Source: Mycolicibacterium agri (GTDB lineage Bacteria; Actinomycetota; Actinomycetes; Mycobacteriales; Mycobacteriaceae). Taken from it: DNA of 50,630 nucleotides. Made by a program: the position numbers and the translations under genes. The notes below the pieces were generated by a model, which worked only from the letters and a program-made list of their open reading frames with translations, was not told where the DNA came from and did not search any database. Positions 8,410 through 18,827 of this stretch are shown in pieces; the stretch's first letter is position 1, and every line of letters starts with the position of its first letter. The stretch spans positions 1 through 50,630 of the forward strand of contig NZ_PDCP01000043.1 of the NCBI RefSeq assembly GCF_002553505.1. Direction: 5' to 3'.

Positions 8410-9447
8410 TCAGCCTGCGCTGATCGAGCGGCCCGCGCTGTGCAGGTCGTTGCACGCCTCGACCACGCGCTCGGCCATGCCCGCCTCGGCCTTCTTCAGG
8501 TAGCTGCGCGGGTCGTAGGCCTTCTTGTTGCCGACCTCGCCGTCGATCTTGAGCACGCCGTCGTAGTTGGTGAACATGTGGCCCGCGATCGGGCGGGTGA
8601 AGGCGTACTGGGTGTCGGTGTCGACGTTCATCTTCACCACGCCGTAGCGCAGCGACTCCTCGATCTCCGACTTCAGCGACCCGGAGCCGCCGTGGAAGAC
8701 GAAGTCGAAAGGCTTTGCGTCGTCGGGCAATCCGAGCTTGGCGGCGGCCACCTTCTGGCCCTGGGCCAGCACGTCGGGGCGCAGCTTGACGTTGCCCGGC
8801 TTGTACACGCCGTGCACGTTGCCGAACGTCGCGGCCAACAGGTAGCGGCCGTGCTCGCCGGCGCCGAGCGCCTCGATCGTCTTCTCGAAATCCTCAGCGG
8901 TGGTGTAGAGCTTCTCGTTGATCTCGGCTTCCACCCCGTCCTCTTCACCGCCGACCACGCCGATCTCGATCTCCAGGACGATCTTGGCGGCGGCCGCTTC
9001 CTTGAGCAGTTCCTTGGCGATGGTCAGGTTCTCGTCGATCGGCACCGCCGAGCCGTCCCACATGTGCGACTGGATCAGCGGGTTGCCGCCGTCGGCCACC
9101 CGCTTCTGGCTGAGCGCCAACAGCGGCCGCACATAGCTGGCGAGCTTGTCCTTGGGGCAGTGATCGGTGTGCAACGCCACCGTGACCGGGTAGCGCTCGG
9201 CGACGACGTGGGCGAACTCGGCCAACGCCACCGCACCGGTGACCATGTCCTTGATCCCCAGCCCGGATCCGAACTCCGCGCCTCCGGTGGAGAACTGGAT
9301 GATGCCGTCGCTGCCGGCGTCGGCGAAGCCCTTCAGCGCGGCGTTGATCGTCTCCGACGACGTGCAGTTGATCGCCGGGAACGCATACGAGTGCTCCTTG
9401 GCGCGGGCCAGCATTTCCGCATAGGCCTCGGGCGTGGCGATGGGCAT
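8410..9447 (-). CDS. fba: Fructose-1,6-bisphosphate aldolase, class II
   Basis: A 345-residue zinc-dependent aldolase interconverting fructose 1,6-bisphosphate with dihydroxyacetone phosphate and glyceraldehyde 3-phosphate in glycolysis and gluconeogenesis. Diagnostic segments are HTDHCPKD (zinc His and catalytic Asp, about residues 93-100), the flexible-loop region after EIEIGVVGGEEDG, GNVHGVYKPG (zinc His) and FHGGSGS with the phosphate-binding glycines, followed by KMNVDTDTQYAF. Length matches mycobacterial Fba. GAGAGGAAG lies about six bases upstream of the ATG. It is divergent from the DedA gene and convergent with the Rv0361-like gene. The mgtE gene that I remember between the Rv0361 and fba homologues in M. 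tuberculosis is absent. Confidence 0.98.
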   Translation of the reverse strand: MPIATPEAYAEMLARAKEHSYAFPAINCTSSETINAALKGFADAGSDGIIQFSTGGAEFGSGLGIKDMVTGAVALAEFAHVVAERYPVTVALHTDHCPKDKLASYVRPLLALSQKRVADGGNPLIQSHMWDGSAVPIDENLTIAKELLKEAAAAKIVLEIEIGVVGGEEDGVEAEINEKLYTTAEDFEKTIEALGAGEHGRYLLAATFGNVHGVYKPGNVKLRPDVLAQGQKVAAAKLGLPDDAKPFDFVFHGGSGSLKSEIEESLRYGVVKMNVDTDTQYAFTRPIAGHMFTNYDGVLKIDGEVGNKKAYDPRSYLKKAEAGMAERVVEACNDLHSAGRSISAG

Positions 9448-9556
9448 GGCGCTTCCTCTCGCTGGCGGCTGTCGGTGAAGTATCTCAAGAAAGGCGGCCC
9501 GATACCCGGGTGCCGAACGCCCTCGTTGCTCAGCCTGGGGTTTTCGCCGCCGCCGG

Positions 9557-9562
9557 TATGTT
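9557..9562 (+). promoter_or_regulatory. Candidate -10 for a leaderless DedA transcript
   Basis: TATGTT fits TANNNT and sits eight bases before the DedA ATG, so transcription would begin at or next to the start codon. There is no Shine-Dalgarno sequence before this ATG, which agrees with a leaderless mRNA. Confidence 0.5.
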
Positions 9563-9570
9563 GGTTAGCC

Positions 9571-10254
9571 ATGACCAACACCGTGATGCTGATACCGGAC
9601 TTCATGGACCCGATCAAATTGATCGGGTACTTCGGCGTCTGGGCGCTTGTCGGCCTGCTGGTGGTGGTCTTCGTCGAGTCAGGGGTGCTGTTCCCGGTGC
9701 TGCCCGGCGACTCGTTGCTTTTCGTCGCCGGCATGCTGGCCGCGGGCACCGCGGCCCAAGGCGAGGCGGTCAACGCCAACTTCACGCTGTGGCAGCTGCT
9801 GGTGTTCATCCCGATCGCCGCCATCGCGGGCGGTCAGGTCGGCTATTGGATCGGCCGATTCATCGGCACGTCGATGTTCAAGCCGAACGCGCGCTTCCTC
9901 AAGCAGCGGTATCTGGACGAGGCGCACTCGTTCTTCGAGCAGCGCGGCCCGTTCGCGATCGTGCTGGCCAGGTTCGTCCCGATCGTGCGGACGTTGGCCC
10001 CGATCACCGCGGGCGCGGCCGCGATGCGCTATGTGGTGTTCACCATCTACAACGTCGTCGGCGCCGTCATCTGGGGCGTCGGTTTGGTGCTGCTCGGCTA
10101 CTGGCTGGGCAATTTCGAGATCGTGCAGAAGCTGCTCGAGCCGATCCTGGTGCTGATCGTCGTCGCCTCCATCGCCCCGATGATCATCGAGTGGTACAAG
10201 CGGCGGCGCGCGGCCAAGGCCGCCGGTGGCGCGGCTGCCGAGCAGCCGTCCTAG
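9571..10254 (+). CDS. DedA-family (SNARE-associated/VTT domain) membrane protein
   Basis: A 227-residue DedA protein with about five membrane or re-entrant segments. Family markers are the early acidic FVESGVLFPVLPGDSLLFVAG region, GYWIGRFIG, the FFEQRGPFAIVLARFVPIVRTLAPITAG signature (about residues 125-155) and the terminal helix before a basic KRRRAAK tail. DedA proteins are implicated in membrane-lipid (undecaprenyl phosphate or phospholipid) flipping and proton-dependent homeostasis; which lipid is handled here is not known. The frame is open far upstream, but antiparallel to fba, so the ATG at 9571 is used. Its stop lies in a CTAG shared with the convergent coxE stop. Confidence 0.92.
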   Translation: MTNTVMLIPDFMDPIKLIGYFGVWALVGLLVVVFVESGVLFPVLPGDSLLFVAGMLAAGTAAQGEAVNANFTLWQLLVFIPIAAIAGGQVGYWIGRFIGTSMFKPNARFLKQRYLDEAHSFFEQRGPFAIVLARFVPIVRTLAPITAGAAAMRYVVFTIYNVVGAVIWGVGLVLLGYWLGNFEIVQKLLEPILVLIVVASIAPMIIEWYKRRRAAKAAGGAAAEQPS

Positions 10255-11447
10255 ACGCTCAGAGCGTCGAACAACTCGCGCACACCCGCGAGCGAATTCG
10301 CGGGTAGGAACAGGTCGCAGTACGGCAGGGCGGCCGCCATCGACCCGGTCAGCGGCCGGAATCCCGGCTGTGCGGCCCGCGGGTTGAGCCAGACCACCAT
10401 GTGCGCGCGGCGGCGCACCCGCGCCAGCGCCCGCTCCAGCACCTCGGGCGGGTCGCTGTCCCAGCCGTCCGACGCGATGACCACCACCGCGCCGCGCAGC
10501 GTGCTGCCGTGCGGGGCGGCCAGCAGCGCACCGACGCTGCGACCGACATGCGTGCCGCCGTAGCGGTCGACGACCCTGTCGTTTGCCCGTGACAGCGCAA
10601 CCTCCGCCGACCGGTGCGACAACGCCGGTGTCAGACGGGTCAACGACGTCGAGAACGCGAACACCTCGGGGCGAATCCCCTTGCGGCGCAACGCTGCCGC
10701 CCGCATCAGGTGCAGATAGATCCCGGCGTAGGGCCGCATCGAGCGGCTGACGTCGCACACCAACACGATTCTGCGTGGCCTGCTGCGCCTGCGGGCGCGC
10801 GCCAGTCGCAGCACCTCGTAGCCGGTCGCGCGGGACGACCGCATCGACTCCCGCACGTCGATGCGCTTGCCGCGGCGATGCACCTCGCGGCGCATGGTTC
10901 GCCGGCGCGGCCACTGCCCCGACATCCCCTCCAGCCAGCCGCCGATGCGGCGCAGGTCGTCCTCGTCGAAACGGTCGAACGGCTCGTCGGCGCGCGCCAC
11001 GATGCGGCTCGGCAGCACATCGGGCAGCGCGACACCGCTGTCGGCGGCGGACTCGGCGGCGCCGACCGGCGTCGGCGGGGTGGACCACGGCAGTCCCTCG
11101 TCGTCGCTTCCAGCGCCGCCGTTGCCGCCGTCGACCCCGGGCACCGGGGCGACGGGCAGCCGCGGGTCACGGTCCTCGGGCTGGATGTTGCGGGCGGGGC
11201 CCGCATCGGCGAACACGGCGTCGAACACCGCCTCGAAGGCGGGCAGGTCCTCGGCCCGGTTCACCAGCGTCAGCCGGGTCGCCCAGTACAGCGCGGTGCG
11301 GGACTGCGGCGCGATGTGCCGCATCGCCGCGACTAGCGTGGCAGGGCCGTCGGCCGACACCGCAACGCCGCCGCTGTGCAGCCTGGCCACCAACGCCACG
11401 GCGAACGCGGAGACGTCGACACCACGCAGCACATAGGGCGTCGTCAT
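10251..11447 (-). CDS. coxE: CoxE-like von Willebrand factor A domain protein
   Basis: A 398-residue protein with an N-terminal helical region of the CoxE/VWA-containing family (about 1-130, with an acidic, Gly/Asp-rich linker around 95-125) and a C-terminal VWA domain. The MIDAS motif is visible as CDVSRSM, with Asp-x-Ser-x-Ser intact, and the second metal-site Thr/Asp region follows in VIASDGWDSD. With the MoxR ATPase CoxD it is expected to act in maturation of the [CuSMoO2] centre of CO dehydrogenase. Its ATG overlaps the coxG stop by ATGA, placing it last in the cox operon. It matches Rv0368c by synteny from memory. Confidence 0.88.
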   Translation of the reverse strand: MTTPYVLRGVDVSAFAVALVARLHSGGVAVSADGPATLVAAMRHIAPQSRTALYWATRLTLVNRAEDLPAFEAVFDAVFADAGPARNIQPEDRDPRLPVAPVPGVDGGNGGAGSDDEGLPWSTPPTPVGAAESAADSGVALPDVLPSRIVARADEPFDRFDEDDLRRIGGWLEGMSGQWPRRRTMRREVHRRGKRIDVRESMRSSRATGYEVLRLARARRRSRPRRIVLVCDVSRSMRPYAGIYLHLMRAAALRRKGIRPEVFAFSTSLTRLTPALSHRSAEVALSRANDRVVDRYGGTHVGRSVGALLAAPHGSTLRGAVVVIASDGWDSDPPEVLERALARVRRRAHMVVWLNPRAAQPGFRPLTGSMAAALPYCDLFLPANSLAGVRELFDALSV

Positions 11448-12124
11448 CGCCTACAACGCCGCCCCAGGATCAACACCAGCGCTATCACCACCAACGCAGC
11501 GACAACGGCCGGGGCGTACTTCTTCAACGCGCCGCCGCCTGCCAGCTCGATGAGGTCGATGGCCTCGGCCTCGCGCGGCTGGGCAGCGGCGGTGGGCGAT
11601 GCTCCCGTCGCGGCGGCCGCGGAGGCCTCCCCGGCAGCCGCCTGCCCGTCGGTGGCTGCCGCCGCCGTCGGCGCGGCGGTGTCTGCCGCGAGCTTCGCCT
11701 CGAGCGACTCGACGAACTGGCCGAGCAGTTTCTCCGAAACCTGTTGCAGCATGCTGCTACCGAACTGGGCCAGCTTGCCGACCACCTTCAGGTCGGTGTC
11801 GACGGTGACGCGGGTGTGGTCGCCGGCGTCGTGTAGCTGCGCGACGACGGTGGCCGCGGCGTTGCCCGTGCCGCGGGCCTCCTTGCCCTTGCCGTCGATG
11901 ACCGCGCGATAGTTCTCGTGGTCCTGCTCGACGAAATGCACCCTGCCGCTGAACTCACTTGTCACCGGGCCGACCTTGACCTTCACCTTTCCCAGCACGT
12001 CGTCGCCGTCGCGGCCGGTCATCTGCGCCCCCGGCATCAACGGGATGACCTGCTCGAGGTCGGTGAGAACGTTCCAGGCGTCCTCGATCGGCACGCTGAC
12101 GGTGAACTCGTTGGCGATCTTCAT
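11444..12124 (-). CDS. coxG: CoxG-like START-fold protein with C-terminal membrane anchor
   Basis: A 226-residue protein. Residues 1-145 form the CoxG (SRPBCC/START-like) domain, recognised from the opening NEFTVSVPIEDAWNVLTDLEQVIPLMPGAQ and GKVKVKVGPVTSEFSGRV. Residues 146-195 are a disordered Ala/Glu/Thr linker, and about 203-222 is a single hydrophobic helix followed by RRCRR, indicating a cytoplasmic domain tethered to the membrane. CoxG proteins are thought to help recruit CO dehydrogenase to the membrane or supply quinone to it. The tail-anchor makes a recruiting role attractive (inference). GGAAAGG lies upstream of the ATG; a 39-base gap separates it from coxD. Confidence 0.88.
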   Translation of the reverse strand: MKIANEFTVSVPIEDAWNVLTDLEQVIPLMPGAQMTGRDGDDVLGKVKVKVGPVTSEFSGRVHFVEQDHENYRAVIDGKGKEARGTGNAAATVVAQLHDAGDHTRVTVDTDLKVVGKLAQFGSSMLQQVSEKLLGQFVESLEAKLAADTAAPTAAAATDGQAAAGEASAAAATGASPTAAAQPREAEAIDLIELAGGGALKKYAPAVVAALVVIALVLILGRRCRR

Positions 12125-12163
12125 GAAGCTGGTGCCTTTCCGTGGGTTTCGATGCGAGCTTAT

Positions 12164-13048
12164 TCACTGCGAGCTGTACTCGGCGAACGCCTCGCTGATC
12201 AAGGTGTAGTCGTCGGGCGTCTTCGCCAGCGCGCCCAGGCCTGCCAGCCCGGATTCGGTGTCGGCATCCACCAGGTCGGCGACGCCGAGCGCGACGAGCG
12301 CGGCCACCCAGTCGATCGTCTCGGCGACACCGGGCGGCTTGTCGAGATCGAGATTCCTTGTGGTGGCGATGAATTGCGTCGCGTGTTCGATCAGCGGGGT
12401 CGTTGCGCCCGACACCGTGCGCCGCACGATCGCGACCGCGCGCGACGGCTCGGGGTAGTCGATCCAGTGATACAGGCAGCGCCGCCGCAGCGCGTCATGC
12501 AGGTCGCGGCTGCGGTTGGAGGTGAGCACCACGATCGGCGGCTGCTCGGCGACGAACGTGCCCAACTCGGGCACCGTCACCGCAGCCTCACCGAGGAACT
12601 CCAGCAGCAGCGCTTCGAATTCGTCGTCGGCACGGTCGATCTCGTCGATCAGCAGCACCGGCGGGGCCGCACCCCGATAGCGCACGCACTGCAGGATCGG
12701 GCGGTCGACGAGGTAGTCCTCGGTGTAGAGGTCCGCTTCGGCCAGCGTGGTTCCCGTCGTCTCGGCGAGCCGGATCGCCAGCAGCTGCCGCTGGTAGTTC
12801 CAGTCGTAGAGCGCCTCGGCCGGCGTGAGCCCCTCATAGCACTGCAGCCGCACCAGAGGCGTGTCCAGTACGGCGGCGAGCGTTTTGGCCGCCGTCGTCT
12901 TGCCGACGCCGGGCTCACCCTCCAGCAGCAGCGGCCGACCGAGCGTGACGGCAAGATAGATCGCCGACGCCGTGCCGATGTCGAGCAGATAGTTCTTTTC
13001 GTCGAAGCGCCGGATGACGTCGTCGACGTCGGCGAAGGGATGCGTCAT
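12164..13048 (-). CDS. coxD: CoxD-like MoxR-family AAA+ ATPase
   Basis: A 294-residue AAA+ protein of the MoxR group. Walker A reads GEPGVGKTTAAK (about residues 43-54), Walker B VLLIDEIDRAD (about 129-139), sensor 1 is in VVLTSNRSRDLHDALRRRC with the arginine finger region, and sensor 2 lies in the C-terminal helical lid. MoxR ATPases act with VWA partners to remodel or load metal into client enzymes; in Oligotropha, CoxD is a chaperone for sulfuration of the Mo centre of CO dehydrogenase. The partner here is the CoxE-like protein two genes downstream. It starts 10 bases after the XdhC-like gene stop. Confidence 0.92.
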   Translation of the reverse strand: MTHPFADVDDVIRRFDEKNYLLDIGTASAIYLAVTLGRPLLLEGEPGVGKTTAAKTLAAVLDTPLVRLQCYEGLTPAEALYDWNYQRQLLAIRLAETTGTTLAEADLYTEDYLVDRPILQCVRYRGAAPPVLLIDEIDRADDEFEALLLEFLGEAAVTVPELGTFVAEQPPIVVLTSNRSRDLHDALRRRCLYHWIDYPEPSRAVAIVRRTVSGATTPLIEHATQFIATTRNLDLDKPPGVAETIDWVAALVALGVADLVDADTESGLAGLGALAKTPDDYTLISEAFAEYSSQ

Positions 13049-13058
13049 CGCCCCACGC

Positions 13059-13793
13059 TCATGCGGGTGCTTTCAGCCCGTCGACCCGGATCGCCTTGAC
13101 CACTTCGGCCGCGATCGACACGGCGATTTCGGCGGGCGTCTTCGCGCCGATCGGCAGGCCGACCGGGGTGTGCACCCTGGCGCGTTCGGATTCGGTCAGA
13201 TCCAGCCCCGCCAGGATCGCCTCACCGCGGGCCCGGCTGGCCACCAGCCCGATGTAGCCCACGTTCGCCTCCAGCGCGGCCCGAACGATCTCGGCCTCCG
13301 GGCCGCCGAGGCTGGCGATCACCACCGCGGTGGTGCCGGTCAGGTCGTTGACGTCGCCGACGGCCGCGTCGTAGTCCATGGCGCCGCACAGGTTCACCAC
13401 CGCGTCGGCGATCGGCGTCGTGCCGAACACCCGGATCATCGGCGGCGGCACCTGCGGCACCAGGAAGATCTCCAGCGCCCCGCCCGACAGGCAGGGGTTG
13501 ACGACGACGCAGGCCCCCGGCGCATCGGGGAAGTGCAGGTCGCCGTCGGGCAGCACGCGCAACAGCATGCTCTCGCCTGACTGCAGCGCACCCATCGCGG
13601 CCTTGCGCACCGAGTTCTGCGCGCAGTGCCCGCCGACGAAGCCCTCAATTGTGCCGTCCGACAGCAGGATTGCCTCGTCTCCAGGGTGCGCGGAGGTCGG
13701 CGGCGCCGCGCGTACCACCGTGGCGTGCACGAACGGGGTGCGGGCGCGCCGCAGTTGGGCAACCCGTTCCTCGATCCTCGTCGCTGTGCGCAT
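13059..13793 (-). CDS. XdhC-family Mo-cofactor insertion protein, short form (CoxF-like)
   Basis: A 244-residue XdhC/CoxI-type protein. The N-terminal XdhC domain has FVHATVVRAAPPTSAHPGDEAILLSDG and the GFVGGHCAQNSVR segment; the C-terminal Rossmann domain has RVFGTTPIADAV and ends with the family signature PIGLPIGAKTPAEIAVSIAAEV-like stretch (reads TPVGLPIGAKTPAEIA). XdhC proteins bind sulfurated Mo cofactor and deliver it to molybdenum hydroxylases. This is one of two XdhC paralogues in the cluster; the other (17605-18813) is longer. It lies between coxL and coxD with 10-base gaps on both sides. Confidence 0.88.
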   Translation of the reverse strand: MRTATRIEERVAQLRRARTPFVHATVVRAAPPTSAHPGDEAILLSDGTIEGFVGGHCAQNSVRKAAMGALQSGESMLLRVLPDGDLHFPDAPGACVVVNPCLSGGALEIFLVPQVPPPMIRVFGTTPIADAVVNLCGAMDYDAAVGDVNDLTGTTAVVIASLGGPEAEIVRAALEANVGYIGLVASRARGEAILAGLDLTESERARVHTPVGLPIGAKTPAEIAVSIAAEVVKAIRVDGLKAPA

Positions 13794-13803
13794 GCTTCCT
13801 CCG

Positions 13804-16199
<2,396 letters not shown>

Positions 16200-16203
<4 letters not shown>

Positions 16204-16691
16204 GCGGTGGCCCCCTCTTTCTCGGCTTGGTCCTTGCGGGCTTTGGCCGCCCACTGCACCGAGCGCACGATCGTCGTGTAGCCGGTGCAGCGGCAGATCT
16301 GGCCCGAAATGGCCTCGCGGATCTCGTCTTCGGTCGGATCGGGGTTGCTTTCGAGCAGACAGCGGGCGGTGATCATCATCCCCGGGGTGCAGAAGCCGCA
16401 CTGCAGGCCGTGGCACTGCATGAACCCCTCCTGCACGGGGTCGAGCCGCCCGTCGACCTCGAGCCCCTCGACGGTGCGCACCGAATGGCCGGAGGCCATC
16501 GCGGCGAGCATGGTGCACGACTTCACCGGTTCGCCGTCGACCTCGACGACGCATGTGCCGCAGTTGCTGGTGTCACAGCCCCAGTGAGTTCCGGTGAGCT
16601 GCAATTGATCTCGAAGGAAATGCACGAGCAGCATCCGAGGTTCGACTTCCGCGGTCACCTGTTCGCCGTTGACTGTCATCGTCACCTGCAT
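16200..16691 (-). CDS. coxS: Carbon monoxide dehydrogenase small subunit, two [2Fe-2S] clusters
   Basis: A 163-residue iron-sulfur subunit. The plant-ferredoxin-like cluster is bound by Cys39, 44, 47 and 59 (GCDTSNCGTC ... SC), and the helical-domain cluster by Cys98, 101, 133 and 135 (QCGFC ... CRC). All eight ligands are present. It carries electrons from the Mo site in CoxL to FAD in CoxM. It follows coxM by 13 bases and overlaps coxL, giving the order M-S-L typical of form I clusters. Confidence 0.97.
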
Positions 16692-16704
16692 GGTCGCTCG
16701 CTTC

Positions 16705-17594
16705 CTAATTGCCTTGCGGTTCTGGGGCTTCGCGCACCCGCTGGATCGCGGTGCGCAATGTTCGGATCGTCAGCTCGCTTGCGAGGTGGCGCTTGTAGTC
16801 GGCGCTGCCGCGCATGTCCGTCACGGGCTCGCAGGCCGCCGCGGCGCGCCTGCCCGCTTCGGCGAGCACCTCGTCGGTGGGCGTCTGGCCGACCAGCGCT
16901 TCGGACACCGCGGCCAGCCTGTCGGCGTCGGCGTTGACGGCGGTGAGGCCGACGCGGGCGGCCGCGATCGAGCCGTTGTCGAGCGTCACCGCCGCGCCGG
17001 CGGCGGCCACCGCCCAGTCCCCGACCCGGCGTTCGACCTTCGCGTAGGCACTCGACGTGCGGTGCCGCAGCGGGATCCGGACCTCGACGAGCATCTCGTT
17101 GAATGCCAGCGACGTCTCGTACGGGCCGGTCAGGAATTCGTCGATGGGGACCTCGCGCTGACCGGACGGTCCGCGCACCACGCAGACGGCGCCCAGCACG
17201 GTGTTGACCGTGGTCAGGTCCTCGGCGGGTCGGCCTGGCACAGGGAACCGCCGAGCGTGCCGCGGTTGCGCACCACCGGGTCGGCGATCACCCGTTCGGC
17301 GTCCCGGAAGATCGGGCACACCTCGGCCAGCTGGTCGTGCTCGAGCACCTGGCGGTGCCGGGCCATGGCGCCGATCCTGGCCAGCGTCGGCTCCACGATG
17401 ATGTAGCCGAGCTCGTCGGCCAGGTCGTTGATGTCGACGAGGTATTCGGGGTTGGCGATGCGCAGTTTCATCATCGGCAGCAGGCTGTGCCCGCCGGCCA
17501 CGATCAACGCGCCGTCGCCCAACCGGTCGAGCAAGCCGACCGCGTGATCGACGCTCGTCGCACGTTCGTATTCAAAAGGACCAGGTACCTGCAT
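16705..17594 (-). pseudogene. coxM: Carbon monoxide dehydrogenase medium (FAD) subunit, frameshifted
   Basis: Two adjacent reading frames together make one CoxM. The first runs from ATG 17594 to TGA 17214 and carries the FAD-binding start of the family (FEYERATSVDHAVGLL, IVAGGHSLLPMMKLR, RNRGTLGGSLCQADP). The second frame takes over at AEDLTTVNTVLGAVCVV and continues to 16705, with ERRVGDWAVAAAGAAV and the C-terminal CO-dehydrogenase flavoprotein domain. The join falls in the conserved ADPAEDL segment: one C is missing from the C-run at 17227-17229. The total span of 890 bases is one short of a 296-codon gene. As read, the product stops after 126 residues and lacks most of its FAD domain. It could be a real mutation, a base-calling error or, less likely, programmed shifting. 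Confidence 0.9.
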
Positions 17595-17604
17595 GTGATT
17601 GACC

Positions 17605-18813
17605 TCACAGAGATGGGCTGTGCGGCCAGTCTGAGCCGGTCCGGCGCGATCGTGAATATTGAGTTAAGTGATCGCTTAACTCGCTGCTTTCGTGGTGGAT
17701 GCGGCCCGTCATCTCGGTCAGCGGACGGCCGCCGCCGCCCCACCGGCCGGCGATGATCTCGGCCGCGATCGACACCGCCGTCTCCTCGGGCGTGCGCGCC
17801 CCGAGGTCGAGGCCGATGGGACTGTGCAACCGTTCGAGTTCGGCGTCGGTCAGCCCGGCCTCGCGCAGCCGCGCCAACCGGTCCTCGTGCGTGCGCCGCG
17901 AGCCCATGGCGCCGATGTAGCCGACCTCGGGCAGCCGCAGCGCGACCTCGAGCAACGGTACGTCGAACTTCGGGTCGTGGGTGAGCACGCAGATGACGGT
18001 GCGGCCGTCGATCTCGCCGGCCTCCTGCTGGGCGGCCAGGTAGCGGTTGGGCCATTCGACGACGACCTCGTCGGCGGTCGGGAAACGCGCGCGAGTCGCG
18101 AAGATCGGCCGCGCGTCGCACACGGTGACCCGGTAGCCCAGCAGCGAGCCCTGTTGGGCCAGCGCCGCCGCGAAGTCGATGGCGCCGAACACCAGCATCC
18201 TTGGCCGCGGCGCGTAGCCGGCGACGAACACCTCCATGCCGGAGCCGCGGCGCTGCCCGTCGGGGCCGTAGGTGAGCACCTCGCTGCGCCCGGCGGCCAG
18301 CAGCCCGGCGGCGTCGTCGGCGACCGCGGCGTGGGCGCGCGGCGAGCCGAGCGACCCGCGCGCCGTGTCCGGCCCGACGATCAGCCTGCGACCCACCCAC
18401 TCGGGGTCGATGTGGGAGATCACGGTGGCCACCGCGACCGGCCGGTGCTCGGCGATGTCGTCGGCGACGGTCTTCAGTTCGGGAAACGTCGTCCGCGACA
18501 CCGGCTCGACGAAGACATCGAGGATGCCGCCGCAGGTGAGCCCGACGGCGAACGCGTCGTCGTCGCTGATGCCGTAGCGCTCCAGCCGGGGCGTCCCGTC
18601 GGCCATGACCTCATTGGCAAGGTCGTAGACCGCGCCCTCGACGCAGCCGCCCGACACCGAGCCGCTGACCGTGCCGTCGGGCGCCACCACCATCGACGCC
18701 CCCGGCGGTCGCGGCGCGGACCGGAAGGTCCGCACGACGGTGCCGACGCCCGCCGTTTCACCCGCTTCCCAGACAGCCAGCAGCTCGCTCAGCACCTCAC
18801 GCACGTCTCCCAT
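17605..18813 (-). CDS. coxI: XdhC/CoxI-family protein, long form
   Basis: A 402-residue two-domain XdhC protein, first gene of the cox operon. The N-terminal XdhC_CoxI domain has TVVRTFRSAPRPPGASMVVAPDG and the GSVSGGCVEGAVYD signature; the C-terminal NAD-like domain has LVFGAIDFAAALAQQG, the VLTHDPKFDVPLL stretch and GYIGAMGSRRTHEDR, ending with PIGLDLGARTPEETAVSIAAEI. A C-terminal tail of about 45 Ser/Arg/His-rich residues goes beyond the family core. ATG 18813 is used; an in-frame GTG at 18834 would overlap the divergent LysR start. Role: handling sulfurated molybdopterin cytosine dinucleotide for CoxL, by family knowledge. Confidence 0.87.
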   Translation of the reverse strand: MGDVREVLSELLAVWEAGETAGVGTVVRTFRSAPRPPGASMVVAPDGTVSGSVSGGCVEGAVYDLANEVMADGTPRLERYGISDDDAFAVGLTCGGILDVFVEPVSRTTFPELKTVADDIAEHRPVAVATVISHIDPEWVGRRLIVGPDTARGSLGSPRAHAAVADDAAGLLAAGRSEVLTYGPDGQRRGSGMEVFVAGYAPRPRMLVFGAIDFAAALAQQGSLLGYRVTVCDARPIFATRARFPTADEVVVEWPNRYLAAQQEAGEIDGRTVICVLTHDPKFDVPLLEVALRLPEVGYIGAMGSRRTHEDRLARLREAGLTDAELERLHSPIGLDLGARTPEETAVSIAAEIIAGRWGGGGRPLTEMTGRIHHESSELSDHLTQYSRSRRTGSDWPHSPSL

Positions 18814-18815
18814 AG

Positions 18816-18821
18816 TAGGCT
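18816..18821 (+). promoter_or_regulatory. Candidate -10 for leaderless lysR transcript
   Basis: TAGGCT fits TANNNT and ends six bases before the GTG of the LysR gene. Only 14 bases separate the divergent coxI and lysR starts, so the promoters and any LysR box (T-N11-A) must overlap coding sequence. Confidence 0.45.
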
Positions 18822-18827
18822 CAATTC

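Noticed and set aside
17214..17240. Programmed ribosomal frameshift in coxM
   Set aside because: There is no classical slippery heptamer or downstream stimulatory structure that I can see, and CoxM proteins are not known to need one. A deletion or read error is simpler.
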